Source: Bacillota bacterium (GTDB lineage Bacteria > Bacillota > Bacilli > Bacillales_B > DSM-18226). Taken from it: a DNA stretch of 6,687 nt. Shown here piece after piece: positions 1-5,800 of the stretch. A model generated the notes under the pieces. It ran no database searches. It was not told the origin of the DNA and saw nothing but the letters and a program-made list of their open reading frames with translations. Made by a program: the position numbers and the translations under genes. How positions within the stretch are numbered: the stretch's first letter is position 1; each line of letters opens with the position of its first letter. The stretch is taken from contig JAKACS010000173.1 in assembly GCA_021821235.1 (NCBI GenBank), forward strand, positions 1-6,687, in the 5' to 3' direction.

Positions 1-1
1 C

Positions 2-382
2 GAAGATGCATTTTTCTATTTTGTTTTCGACAAGAATCCCTATTGGCTGAAAAAAGAAACGATCATGAAGGCTGCACATTCATTTGGATGGAATGCTTCC
101 ATACAAGGAAGGAAACTGTATTTTATCCCGAAGCCGATCAATAAAGGGGATGCGCTAAGCTATATTTGCGAACGGGAAGGTGATCAGGCAATCGCTGGGG
201 CTGGTGACTCTATTCTTGACTGGGATTTTCTTGCACGCTGTAAAGTTCGGCTGATCCCTCGCCATGGTGAGTTGGCAAATGAAAGTCTAGCTGCAGGTGT
301 ACTTCGAACAAATAGCCAGGGAATCGCGGCGGGAGAAGAGATTTTGCAGCAACTTCTATCGCTTCTTGGAGTAAGCTGCTAA
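2..382 (+). CDS. HAD-superfamily phosphatase of the Ter module, C-terminal part (5' end outside window)
   Basis: The reading frame is open from base 2 and gives 126 residues before TAA; the start codon lies upstream of the window. The visible part carries the C-terminal signatures of HAD hydrolases: a motif III lysine in PINKGDAL (visible residue 48) and a motif IV GDSILD (visible residues 68-73) whose acidic residues would hold the catalytic magnesium. The nucleophile DxD motif and the cap would be in the missing part. HAD enzymes are cytoplasmic phosphohydrolases. Members of this kind recur in Firmicute ter clusters beside phosphoribosyltransferase, ATP-grasp and aldolase genes, where they are proposed to act in making a nucleoside-like compound. 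The Ter genes downstream support that placement; the substrate is unknown. An internal ATG at 65 is not the start, because conserved-looking sequence continues in frame upstream of it. The stop overlaps the stop of the convergent small ORF at 379-624. Confidence 0.8.
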   Translation, partial: EDAFFYFVFDKNPYWLKKETIMKAAHSFGWNASIQGRKLYFIPKPINKGDALSYICEREGDQAIAGAGDSILDWDFLARCKVRLIPRHGELANESLAAGVLRTNSQGIAAGEEILQQLLSLLGVSC

Positions 383-624
383 TCTTTCACACTAGAACAT
401 TTAAAAACAAAATGATAAAGACAGCTAAAAATGGCATAGCAGCTCAAGAAAATAATCAAAAAGAAAAGAAAAGAATGAACAATTGGTGAAAGAAGCAAGG
501 AGAAGATTAAACTATACCAAAACAAGTCGATATAGATAAAGAAATCGGACAGCATAACGTCCATAACCGTATCAAGTTCTTCCTGAATGGTTTCAATTCT
601 TGGCCGGCGATAAAGAAATCTCAT
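379..624 (-). CDS. Small two-helix membrane protein, unrecognised (81 aa)
   Basis: I do not recognise this protein. The ORF encodes 81 residues. A charged N-terminus (MRFLYRRPRIE, then an acidic stretch to about residue 27) is followed by two strongly hydrophobic segments, roughly residues 28-49 and 51-72, and a short polar tail ending CSSVKD. That pattern suggests a small integral membrane protein with a cytoplasmic basic N-terminus. In favour of a real gene are a good Shine-Dalgarno sequence (GCAGGTGA, minus strand, 6 bases before ATG), a hydrophilic N-terminal segment, and an ORF that fills the gap between the HAD gene and the ter promoter region. Its TAG stop overlaps the HAD gene's TAA (379-382), a tight convergent arrangement. 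Against it, the plus strand here is A-rich, so T-rich codons on the minus strand give Phe/Leu/Ile by default. No function can be assigned. Confidence 0.5.
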   Translation of the reverse strand: MRFLYRRPRIETIQEELDTVMDVMLSDFFIYIDLFWYSLIFSLLLSPIVHSFLFFLIIFLSCYAIFSCLYHFVFKCSSVKD

Positions 625-630
625 TTTAAT

Positions 631-638
631 TCACCTGC
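631..638 (-). promoter_or_regulatory. Ribosome binding site for the small minus-strand ORF
   Basis: Read on the minus strand, this is GCAGGTGA. AGGTGA matches the 16S anti-Shine-Dalgarno sequence and ends 6 bases before the ATG at 624. It is the main evidence that the 81-codon ORF is translated. Confidence 0.5.
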
Positions 639-655
639 TTTTTTGTGAGTACTTA

Positions 656-685
656 ATAGTATGAATGGACAGGAAAAAAGGTGAA
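656..685 (-). promoter_or_regulatory. Weak candidate promoter for the small minus-strand ORF
   Basis: On the minus strand, TTCACC (685-680) is separated by 18 bases from TACTAT (661-656), a 4/6 plus 4/6 match to the sigma-A -35 and -10. The -10 lies within CATACTAT, which also resembles -10 elements of sporulation sigma factors (sigma-E CATACAnT, sigma-G CATACTA), but I see no matching sporulation -35. It would give a leader of about 25 nt before the ATG at 624. This is a weak call. Confidence 0.25.
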
Positions 686-708
686 AAAGCAAATGGACTT
701 GTGAACAA

Positions 709-736
709 TGAAACATTTCTTTATTTGATTCATAAA
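709..736 (+). promoter_or_regulatory. Possible ECF-sigma promoter upstream of the ter unit
   Basis: TGAAAC (709-714) is a perfect ECF-type -35 of the sigma-W/M/X class. After a spacer of exactly 16 bases comes CATAAA (731-736), where the class expects CGTA or CGTC. The -35 and spacing fit, but the important G of the -10 is missing. In B. subtilis the yce ter operon is known to be under envelope-stress ECF sigma factors and sigma-B, so the match is plausible, but the defective -10 keeps it tentative. Confidence 0.3.
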
Positions 737-740
737 TAAA

Positions 741-768
741 TGAACGGAATAAGCAACTATGTTATGAT
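741..768 (+). promoter_or_regulatory. Likely sigma-A promoter of the ter unit (extended -10)
   Basis: The -10 is TATGAT (763-768), preceded by TGT (760-762), giving the extended -10 form TGnTATGAT common in Bacillus. The -35 at 16-base spacing is poor (TGAACG, 741-746), as is usual with extended -10 promoters. Transcription would begin near 775, giving a leader of about 44 nt before the ATG at 819. An inverted repeat (729-744) overlaps the -35 region. Confidence 0.5.
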
Positions 769-818
769 GGAATGGTAACAGATTTAAAATCTTTCGCTTT
801 TAGAGGGAAGGGACCGAG

Positions 819-2456
819 ATGATTCCATCATATAATCAATTAAACGTTCATAAAATCGCCCTCTCATTTGAAAACTGGCTCGATTTGGTAAAAAAACCGT
901 TTCCTGAACGGCCAAAGTTTTCAATGGAAAATGGGGTGATTGAAATTGGGCAAGTTGTCGCCACCTTTCTTGGTGTTCCAATTGATGACGACGAATACTA
1001 CAACCAGTTGTATGATTATGTTCATTTGCCTGAATTCGGTTTATCGTTATTAAGTGACGGAACGCTTGACAAAACAATTGATAACCGGCAGTTTCAGGCG
1101 GTTCAAAAGGTTTTGGCGATTAACAAGGAGCAAAAGCTATCCATCAATCGGTTTGCCGCCTTCCTTGATGGGGAACAATTAATTTTAAAATCCGAAAATC
1201 CGCTGATTCACCGTAAATTACGGGAAGCAATGATCGAAACGCTCAGTCTTTTTGAGAAAAGAGAGCCGGGCGGCATGGATCATCCCGATTTAAGAAGGGT
1301 GTTAGTTGATCTTGTAAAATGGTCAAAAAACCATCTGCTTGATCTGTTAACAAAGGCAGATCCAAAAATGGCAATGCCTAAATTTTTATGGTATGGCGAT
1401 TTTAAAAAAAGCCATCAATATTTCCTTTATTATATAATGATTTTGGGTTGCGATCTTGTGCTTTTTCATCCAGAGGGCAAGGAGCCGCTCGCAGAAATCG
1501 TAGAAGAGCAGATGTTTGTTTATCATTATCCAAATAGGCAAGCGCCAGAACCGTTTCCAACTGAAAAACGAAATCGGAAAACAACAGTTGCCTATCGGGC
1601 TTCGAAAGAAATTGAATCAATTCTCCATCAGGACGGCTCTGGACTGTATAAGCCATGGCAGTTACGGGAATATATTCCAACCTCACTTACGTTAAAAACA
1701 ACGTATGACGAGCTGTTTATTTTAGGAAAGGAACTAGCCATGATCCGACCGGGGTTTGAAGTGGAGTACGGTCATGTAAAAATCCCGTCTCTTTTCGCAA
1801 AAATACAAGGTGTGAGTACAAACAAAAAAGAATATTGGGAACGGATCAATGGGCTTATCCAAACCAGTCAAAGCCTTTTAATTCAGCAATTTCCCTTTAC
1901 AAGCGAAACAGCCAATGACTTTCGTTTTCATTATCGCAGCGCCCTTAACAAGGATGGCAGTTTAGATCCGGAAAAAATGATACAAGCACACTATTGGACC
2001 TACTCCCATCTGCCAGCAGGACTGCAAATGGGAATTGCCTGTACGGTGAAACAAATTTGTGAAAATCCTCGTCTTAAGAAATTGCCGAATGAAAAAGATG
2101 AGGAGGTAAGAGTTTATTTGTTCAGCACTGCAATGCATATTCCAAAGAATATCATTCAATTGCTGGAGAAATTTGATTACTCGCAAACTGTGCCTAAATT
2201 TGTTCTTTACAATAATGAGCGGCACGGCCAACTTTCAAGATCTGATGCCGCATTGCTATTGTTGCTGAATCATTTTGGAGCCGATGTGGTTGTTTATAAC
2301 CCTGCTGGCCATAATGATATCGAAAACTATCTTGATGATGATTTATATGATACCCATTGGCTTGAGGAAGTTGTCTTTGATCAGGAATTCAGGACAGCTT
2401 CCAAGCTGAAGAAAAACTTTCTGCATGGGTTTCTAAAAAATTTAAGGGGAGAATGA
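819..2456 (+). CDS. yceG: YceG-type Ter-associated protein with internal duplication (545 aa)
   Basis: I recognise this as the Bacillus YceG family (Pfam 'putative component of biosynthetic module'), unrelated to E. coli YceG/MltG. The family accompanies TerD and TelA genes; its biochemical activity is unknown. No signal peptide or membrane segment is seen, so it is probably cytoplasmic. The length fits the family (about 540). The protein is two related halves: residues 16-68 align without gaps to 295-347 (shared RP-F, E-G, I, A, GV and EY positions). The block PKFLWY to LFHPEG (187-220) matches PKFVLY to VYNPAG (459-497), each preceded by similar helical sequence. The start is the first in-frame ATG after a TAG at 801, with SD AAGGGA (808-813). 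Its TGA lies 3 bases before the telA-like ATG, so the two are almost certainly cotranscribed and probably coupled. Family assignment is fairly secure; function is not. Confidence 0.85.
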   Translation: MIPSYNQLNVHKIALSFENWLDLVKKPFPERPKFSMENGVIEIGQVVATFLGVPIDDDEYYNQLYDYVHLPEFGLSLLSDGTLDKTIDNRQFQAVQKVLAINKEQKLSINRFAAFLDGEQLILKSENPLIHRKLREAMIETLSLFEKREPGGMDHPDLRRVLVDLVKWSKNHLLDLLTKADPKMAMPKFLWYGDFKKSHQYFLYYIMILGCDLVLFHPEGKEPLAEIVEEQMFVYHYPNRQAPEPFPTEKRNRKTTVAYRASKEIESILHQDGSGLYKPWQLREYIPTSLTLKTTYDELFILGKELAMIRPGFEVEYGHVKIPSLFAKIQGVSTNKKEYWERINGLIQTSQSLLIQQFPFTSETANDFRFHYRSALNKDGSLDPEKMIQAHYWTYSHLPAGLQMGIACTVKQICENPRLKKLPNEKDEEVRVYLFSTAMHIPKNIIQLLEKFDYSQTVPKFVLYNNERHGQLSRSDAALLLLLNHFGADVVVYNPAGHNDIENYLDDDLYDTHWLEEVVFDQEFRTASKLKKNFLHGFLKNLRGE

Positions 2457-2459
2457 AGA

Positions 2460-3563
2460 ATGAATCCATCAGCTAATTCATTTGAAGGTTTAACGCCCGC
2501 TCATGTTGAAGATCGATTAACAGAAGCGAAAGCTGAAGATATTAAGCTCGCTCTTCGGAAAGAGCTCGAGGTTCAAAATTTGGTCAAGTCGATCGATGAA
2601 CGCGATCAAATTCAAATTTTGTCATTTGGAAAAGAGCCGGCCGAACAAATTTCGCATTTTTCGGATCAAATTTTAAACAATATGCGGACAACGAAAATTG
2701 AAGACTCAGGGGAACTTTTGAAACAGCTTGGAAGAATCATGGACAAATTTGATCCAAAGGACTTCCAGAAAACTTCACCAGGATTTTTTGGAAAGCTTTT
2801 TAAAAAAGGGGAAAAAGTCGTCGAAAAATTGTTTGGAAAGTATCAAACAATGGGTGGAGAAATTGACAAAGTTTATGTGGAAATATCGAAATACCAGCAT
2901 GAGATGGTCGATTCCACTAATATGCTTGAGCAAATGTATGAGCAAAACTACCAATATTATTTGACGCTGGAAAAGTATGTCGTAGCCGGTCAAATGAAGG
3001 TAGAAGAATTAAAAAACATCCAGCTTCCCCAGCTCGAAAGCCGCGCTGCTGCAGGGGATCAGCTGGTATCCATGCAGCTTGACAGTTTAAAAAATGTCAT
3101 CGAATTGCTGGAACAAAGAATTTATGATTTGGAAATGGCCAAAATGGTGGCATTGCAAACGGCACCGCAGATCCGCCTGCTGCAAAGAGGAAATACAAAA
3201 CTTATCGGGAAAATTAATTCAGCCTTTGTCACAACCATTCCAATCTTTAAAAATGGCTTAATTCAAGCTGTAGCCGCAAAAAGACAGAAACTTGTTGCTG
3301 AGTCAATGAGCGAGCTTGATCGAAGAACAAACGAAATGCTTGTGCGAAACGCGCAAAATATTTCACAGCAAAGTGCTGATATTGCCCGGCTGGCCGGCGG
3401 TCCAAGCATAAAAATTGAAACGATAGAGGAATCGTGGAACATTATTATCAAAGGAATGCAGGAAACAAAAGCAATTGAAGAAGAAAACAAGCGACTAAGG
3501 GCAGAAGGCACAAAACGTTTAGAACAGCTGCAGGAAAACTTTAAACAGCTGAAGCAAAAATAA
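2460..3563 (+). CDS. yceH: TelA/YceH-family toxic-anion resistance protein (367 aa)
   Basis: Predicted TelA-family protein (Pfam TelA, 'toxic anion resistance'), like B. subtilis YceH (about 363 aa, from memory). TelA proteins are linked genetically to tellurite tolerance and envelope stress, but their mechanism is unknown. The sequence is almost entirely charged and helical, with no signal peptide or membrane segment. Visible landmarks are a GFFGKLFKKGEKVVEKLFGKY stretch near residues 108-128, the core LPQLESRAAAGDQLVSMQ near 188-205, the QTAPQIRLLQRGN block near 233-245, and a very charged C-terminal coiled coil (about 335-367, rich in E, K and Q). The SD AAGGGGAGA (2444-2452) lies inside the end of yceG, and only 3 bases separate the genes. 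A 93-base gap then precedes the first terD-like gene. Length and content look complete. Confidence 0.88.
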   Translation: MNPSANSFEGLTPAHVEDRLTEAKAEDIKLALRKELEVQNLVKSIDERDQIQILSFGKEPAEQISHFSDQILNNMRTTKIEDSGELLKQLGRIMDKFDPKDFQKTSPGFFGKLFKKGEKVVEKLFGKYQTMGGEIDKVYVEISKYQHEMVDSTNMLEQMYEQNYQYYLTLEKYVVAGQMKVEELKNIQLPQLESRAAAGDQLVSMQLDSLKNVIELLEQRIYDLEMAKMVALQTAPQIRLLQRGNTKLIGKINSAFVTTIPIFKNGLIQAVAAKRQKLVAESMSELDRRTNEMLVRNAQNISQQSADIARLAGGPSIKIETIEESWNIIIKGMQETKAIEEENKRLRAEGTKRLEQLQENFKQLKQK

Positions 3564-3569
3564 GCAGCA

Positions 3570-3597
3570 ATCAATGCGGCGATTTTCGTCCGTTGAT
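3570..3597 (+). other. Interrupted hairpin between the telA-like and first terD-like genes
   Basis: The RNA can fold as ATCAA (3570-3574) with TTGAT (3593-3597), CGG (3577-3579) with CCG (3590-3592), and CGA (3580-3582) with TCG (3586-3588) around a TTT loop, with small bulges. No U-tract follows, so it is not a standard intrinsic terminator. It could be an mRNA processing or stability element, or chance. The rest of the 93-base gap holds only the next gene's ribosome binding site. Confidence 0.3.
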
Positions 3598-3644
3598 AAA
3601 GATAAAAACTACATATTGACTAAGTTCCCATTACTTATTTTTAT

Positions 3645-3652
3645 GAGGTGAT
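3645..3652 (+). promoter_or_regulatory. Ribosome binding site that fixes a TTG start for the first terD-like gene
   Basis: GAGGTGAT is a perfect eight-base match to the anti-Shine-Dalgarno sequence. The GAGG core ends 8 bases before the TTG at 3657, the ideal distance. The GTG at 3648 lies inside this site and cannot be the start it serves. Confidence 0.85.
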
Positions 3653-3656
3653 TGAT

Positions 3657-4268
3657 TTGGCAATTAATTTACAAAAAGGACAAAGAGTTGATTTGACTAA
3701 AGGTAATCCTGGTCTCTCCAAGATCTTGGTAGGTCTCGGCTGGGATCCCGTTCAAAACGGAGGAAAGGGATTTCTCGGTTCCCTGTTTGGCGGTGGCAGT
3801 ACATCGAATATTGATTGTGACGCCTCGGTTATTATGCTTGGTGATAATGAGCGGCTTCAAAGCAACAATGATGTAATTTATTTTGGGAATTTGAAAAGCA
3901 AAGATGGCAGTGTGCAACATTCCGGCGATAATTTAACCGGTGATGGAGATGGTGACGATGAACAAATCGTTGTCGACTTAAATCGAGTTCCCGCGAATAT
4001 TCAAAAGCTCGTCTTTGTTGTGAATATTTATGATGCCGTTAAACGTAGACAGCACTTCGGGATGATCCGCAATGCTTTTATTCGGATTGTCAATGCGGGC
4101 AACCAGCAGGAATTGCTACGGTATAATTTAACGGAAGATTACAGTGGGAAAACGTGTTTAGTTGTTGGTGAAATTTATCGCAATGCCGGTGAATGGAAGT
4201 TTGCTGCTGTTGGCAATGCTACAAATGCTGCAAGCCTTGGCGAAGTCGTTCGTGCTTACACAAATTAA
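3657..4268 (+). CDS. yceC: Divergent TerD-family protein, YceC-like (203 aa)
   Basis: TerD-domain protein, cytoplasmic, expected to bind calcium. The TTG at 3657 gives MAINLQKGQRVDLTK, the canonical TerD N-terminus, and sits correctly behind the SD at 3645-3652; a GTG start at 3648 would add three non-family residues. The calcium-site signatures are present: IDCDAS (52-57) and GDNLTGDGDGDDEQI (90-104). It differs from its neighbour TerD by a glycine-rich insertion (about 34-51, GGKGFLGSLFGGGS), Cys54 where the other has Leu, and a different C-terminus (NATNAASLGEVVRAYTN) lacking the [12 protein letters not shown] tail. From memory these traits resemble B. subtilis YceC (about 199 aa), a stress protein; I am less sure of the symbol than of the family. 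It lies 93 bases after the telA-like gene and 37 before the next terD, so probably in the same transcript. Confidence 0.88.
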   Translation: MAINLQKGQRVDLTKGNPGLSKILVGLGWDPVQNGGKGFLGSLFGGGSTSNIDCDASVIMLGDNERLQSNNDVIYFGNLKSKDGSVQHSGDNLTGDGDGDDEQIVVDLNRVPANIQKLVFVVNIYDAVKRRQHFGMIRNAFIRIVNAGNQQELLRYNLTEDYSGKTCLVVGEIYRNAGEWKFAAVGNATNAASLGEVVRAYTN

Positions 4269-4293
4269 ACAATTCAGAGGAAAAAATGACAAT

Positions 4294-4300
4294 GAGGTGA
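4294..4300 (+). promoter_or_regulatory. Ribosome binding site of the second terD gene
   Basis: GAGGTGA, with the GAGG core 8 bases before the ATG at 4306. The core and spacing are the same as at the first terD-like gene, so both paralogues have near-optimal initiation signals. Confidence 0.8.
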
Positions 4301-4305
4301 GATGA

Positions 4306-4884
4306 ATGGGGATTAATTTAAGCAAAGGACAAAGGATCGATCTAACGAAAACCAATCCGGGTTTGACAAAAGTAATTGTCGGTCTGGGATGGGATACGAA
4401 CCGGTACTCGGGAGGCCATGATTTTGACCTTGATGCATCTGCATTTTTAACCGATGCAAATGGAAAAGTTACCGAAGACACTGATTTTATCTTTTACAAT
4501 AATCTTGCCCATCCATCCGGCGGTGTTGAACATACAGGTGATAATCGGACAGGGGAAGGCGAAGGGGATGACGAACAGATCAAAATTGATTTTAGCAAAG
4601 TTCCTTCGCGTGTTCACCGTATTGCCATAACCGTAACGATTCATGATGCAGAGGCAAGGAACCAAAATTTTGGCCAAGTATCCAATGCGTTTGTTCGATT
4701 GGTCGATGAGGCAACGAATCAAGAGGTTCTCCGCTATGATCTTGGTGAAGATTTTTCTGTAGAAACGGCAGTTGTCATTTGTGAACTGTACCGCCACAAT
4801 GGCGATTGGAAATTTAGTGCGGTAGGCAGCGGCTTCGCCGGCGGTTTAGCAGCCCTTTGCCGCAATTTTGGACTAGAAGTATGA
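4306..4884 (+). CDS. terD: TerD-family calcium-binding stress protein (192 aa)
   Basis: Canonical single-domain TerD protein of the usual length (about 192), resembling B. subtilis YceD/YceE general stress proteins. It has the [16 protein letters not shown]-terminus, GLGWD (26-30), the calcium-site FDLDASAF (40-47) and [15 protein letters not shown] (78-92), the [14 protein letters not shown] block (112-125), and the C-terminal [14 protein letters not shown]. TerD proteins are soluble and bind calcium through the conserved aspartates. They are needed for tellurite and other stress tolerance, with TerC-type membrane partners in other systems; none is seen here. ATG at 4306 is placed by the strong SD at 4294-4300. 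It is the last gene of the ter unit, followed two bases later by an intrinsic terminator. Its closest relative in the window is the preceding gene, so the pair are diverged tandem paralogues. Confidence 0.93.
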   Translation: MGINLSKGQRIDLTKTNPGLTKVIVGLGWDTNRYSGGHDFDLDASAFLTDANGKVTEDTDFIFYNNLAHPSGGVEHTGDNRTGEGEGDDEQIKIDFSKVPSRVHRIAITVTIHDAEARNQNFGQVSNAFVRLVDEATNQEVLRYDLGEDFSVETAVVICELYRHNGDWKFSAVGSGFAGGLAALCRNFGLEV

Positions 4885-4886
4885 AG

Positions 4887-4915
4887 AAAAAAGCTGCCGA
4901 TCGGCAGCTTTTTTT
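4887..4915 (+). terminator. Intrinsic terminator of the ter unit
   Basis: A self-complementary core AAGCTGCCGATCGGCAGCTT (4891-4910) is preceded by an A-run (4887-4892) and followed by seven Ts (4909-4915), two bases after the terD stop. The stem is at least 8 bp with a GATC loop, extendable by A-U pairs. The upstream A-run means it could also terminate transcription from the opposite strand. It separates the ter unit from thyA. Confidence 0.95.
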
Positions 4916-4941
4916 CTGAAAAGTTGTTTGAGCGATTGATA

Positions 4942-4970
4942 TAGGTTTTGGTCAAAAAGTCTGGTAAAAT
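4942..4970 (+). promoter_or_regulatory. Likely thyA-dfrA promoter (extended -10)
   Basis: TAAAAT (4965-4970) preceded by TGG (4962-4964) makes an extended -10. The -35 at 17-base spacing (TAGGTT, 4942-4947) is poor. Transcription would start near 4977, about 29 bases before the TTG start of thyA. The position between the ter terminator and thyA is right for a promoter. Confidence 0.45.
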
Positions 4971-5005
4971 AAATGGATGAATTACACTAAAGGAGAGTAG
5001 TTAGT

Positions 5006-5800
5006 TTGAAGCAATATTTGCAGCTTTGTGAACATGTTTTGAAAAATGGACATCTAAAAGAAGATCGTACAGGGACTGGAACAATCAGCACGTTTGGCTA
5101 TCAAATGAGATTCAATCTTGCAGAGGGGTTTCCGCTCGTTACAACGAAAAAGCTTCATTTGAAATCGATTATTTATGAATTGCTTTGGTTTTTAAAGGGA
5201 GATACAAATGTAAAGTACTTGCAAGATCATGGCGTTCGAATCTGGAACGAATGGGCTGATGAAAAAGGGGAACTGGGTCCGGTTTATGGACATCAATGGC
5301 GTTCATGGACAGGAGCAGATGGATCAACCGTAGATCAAATTAGCGAGCTTGTAGATCAAATTAAAAAGAATCCGAATTCCAGAAGATTGCTTGTCAATGC
5401 TTGGAATGTTGCTGAGATTGAAAAGATGGCGTTACCTCCATGTCATTGCATGTTCCAATTTTATGTAGCAGACGGGAAGCTCTCCTGCCAGCTTTATCAG
5501 CGTTCTGCAGACGTGTTTCTTGGAGTGCCTTTTAATATTGCATCCTATGCCTTGTTAACGTTAATGATTGCTCAAGTTTGCGATCTCGAGCCCGGGGAGT
5601 TTATTCACACATTTGGTGATGTTCATATTTATAAAAACCATCTTGAGCAAGTGAAAATACAAATGGAGCGTGAACCGAGACCGTTGCCAAAAATGATTCT
5701 TAATCCCGATGTAAAAGATATTTTCTCATTTACATATGAAGATTTTCACTTGGAGGGATATGATCCGCATCCACATATTAAAGGAGTGGTCAGTGTTTGA
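5006..5800 (+). CDS. thyA: Thymidylate synthase ThyA
   Basis: Converts dUMP and 5,10-methylene-tetrahydrofolate to dTMP and dihydrofolate in the cytoplasm. The protein has 264 residues, the same as E. coli ThyA, and key residues fall at the E. coli numbers: Arg21 in DRTGTGT, Glu58, Trp80, Arg126-Arg127 from the partner subunit, catalytic Cys146 in LPPCHC, Arg166 in YQRSAD, Asp169, Asn177 in PFNIASY, and Tyr209 in DVHIY. It is the folate-dependent ThyA type, not flavin-dependent ThyX; B. subtilis ThyB is also of this length. The start is TTG: an in-frame TAA at 4988 leaves no other good start, and SD AAAGGAG (4989-4995) is 10 bases upstream. The stop overlaps the dfrA start, so the two are translationally coupled. 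It appears complete and functional. Confidence 0.98.
   Translation: MKQYLQLCEHVLKNGHLKEDRTGTGTISTFGYQMRFNLAEGFPLVTTKKLHLKSIIYELLWFLKGDTNVKYLQDHGVRIWNEWADEKGELGPVYGHQWRSWTGADGSTVDQISELVDQIKKNPNSRRLLVNAWNVAEIEKMALPPCHCMFQFYVADGKLSCQLYQRSADVFLGVPFNIASYALLTLMIAQVCDLEPGEFIHTFGDVHIYKNHLEQVKIQMEREPRPLPKMILNPDVKDIFSFTYEDFHLEGYDPHPHIKGVVSV
5780..5789 (+). promoter_or_regulatory. Ribosome binding site of dfrA within thyA
   Basis: AAAGGAGTGG near the 3' end of thyA, with GGAG ending 10 bases before the TTG at 5797. It supports the TTG start rather than the in-frame ATG at 5818, which would remove the conserved first strand of dihydrofolate reductase. Confidence 0.75.

Noticed and set aside
65..67. ATG at 65 as the start of the HAD gene
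   Set aside because: The frame is open to the window edge and the upstream residues continue a plausible protein; the remaining 105 residues would lack the HAD nucleophile motif.
784..1077. Minus-strand ORF opposite the start of yceG
   Set aside because: It is antisense to a well-supported gene and shows no recognisable protein; treated as a shadow.
3263..3574. Minus-strand Ser/Cys-rich ORF opposite the end of the telA-like gene
   Set aside because: The hydrophobic, Ser/Cys-rich composition is what the complement of a Lys/Glu/Gln-rich coiled-coil region gives; no family features.
3616..3644. TTGACT with TTTTAT at 17 bases as a promoter before the first terD-like gene
   Set aside because: The -10 is poor and transcription would begin at about 3651, within the ribosome binding site, leaving no usable leader.
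3648..3650. GTG start for the first terD-like gene
   Set aside because: It lies inside the GAGGTGAT ribosome binding site and adds residues absent from the TerD N-terminus; TTG at 3657 is correctly spaced.
4447..4797. Minus-strand ORF opposite terD
   Set aside because: Antisense shadow of a conserved gene, with no domain resemblance.
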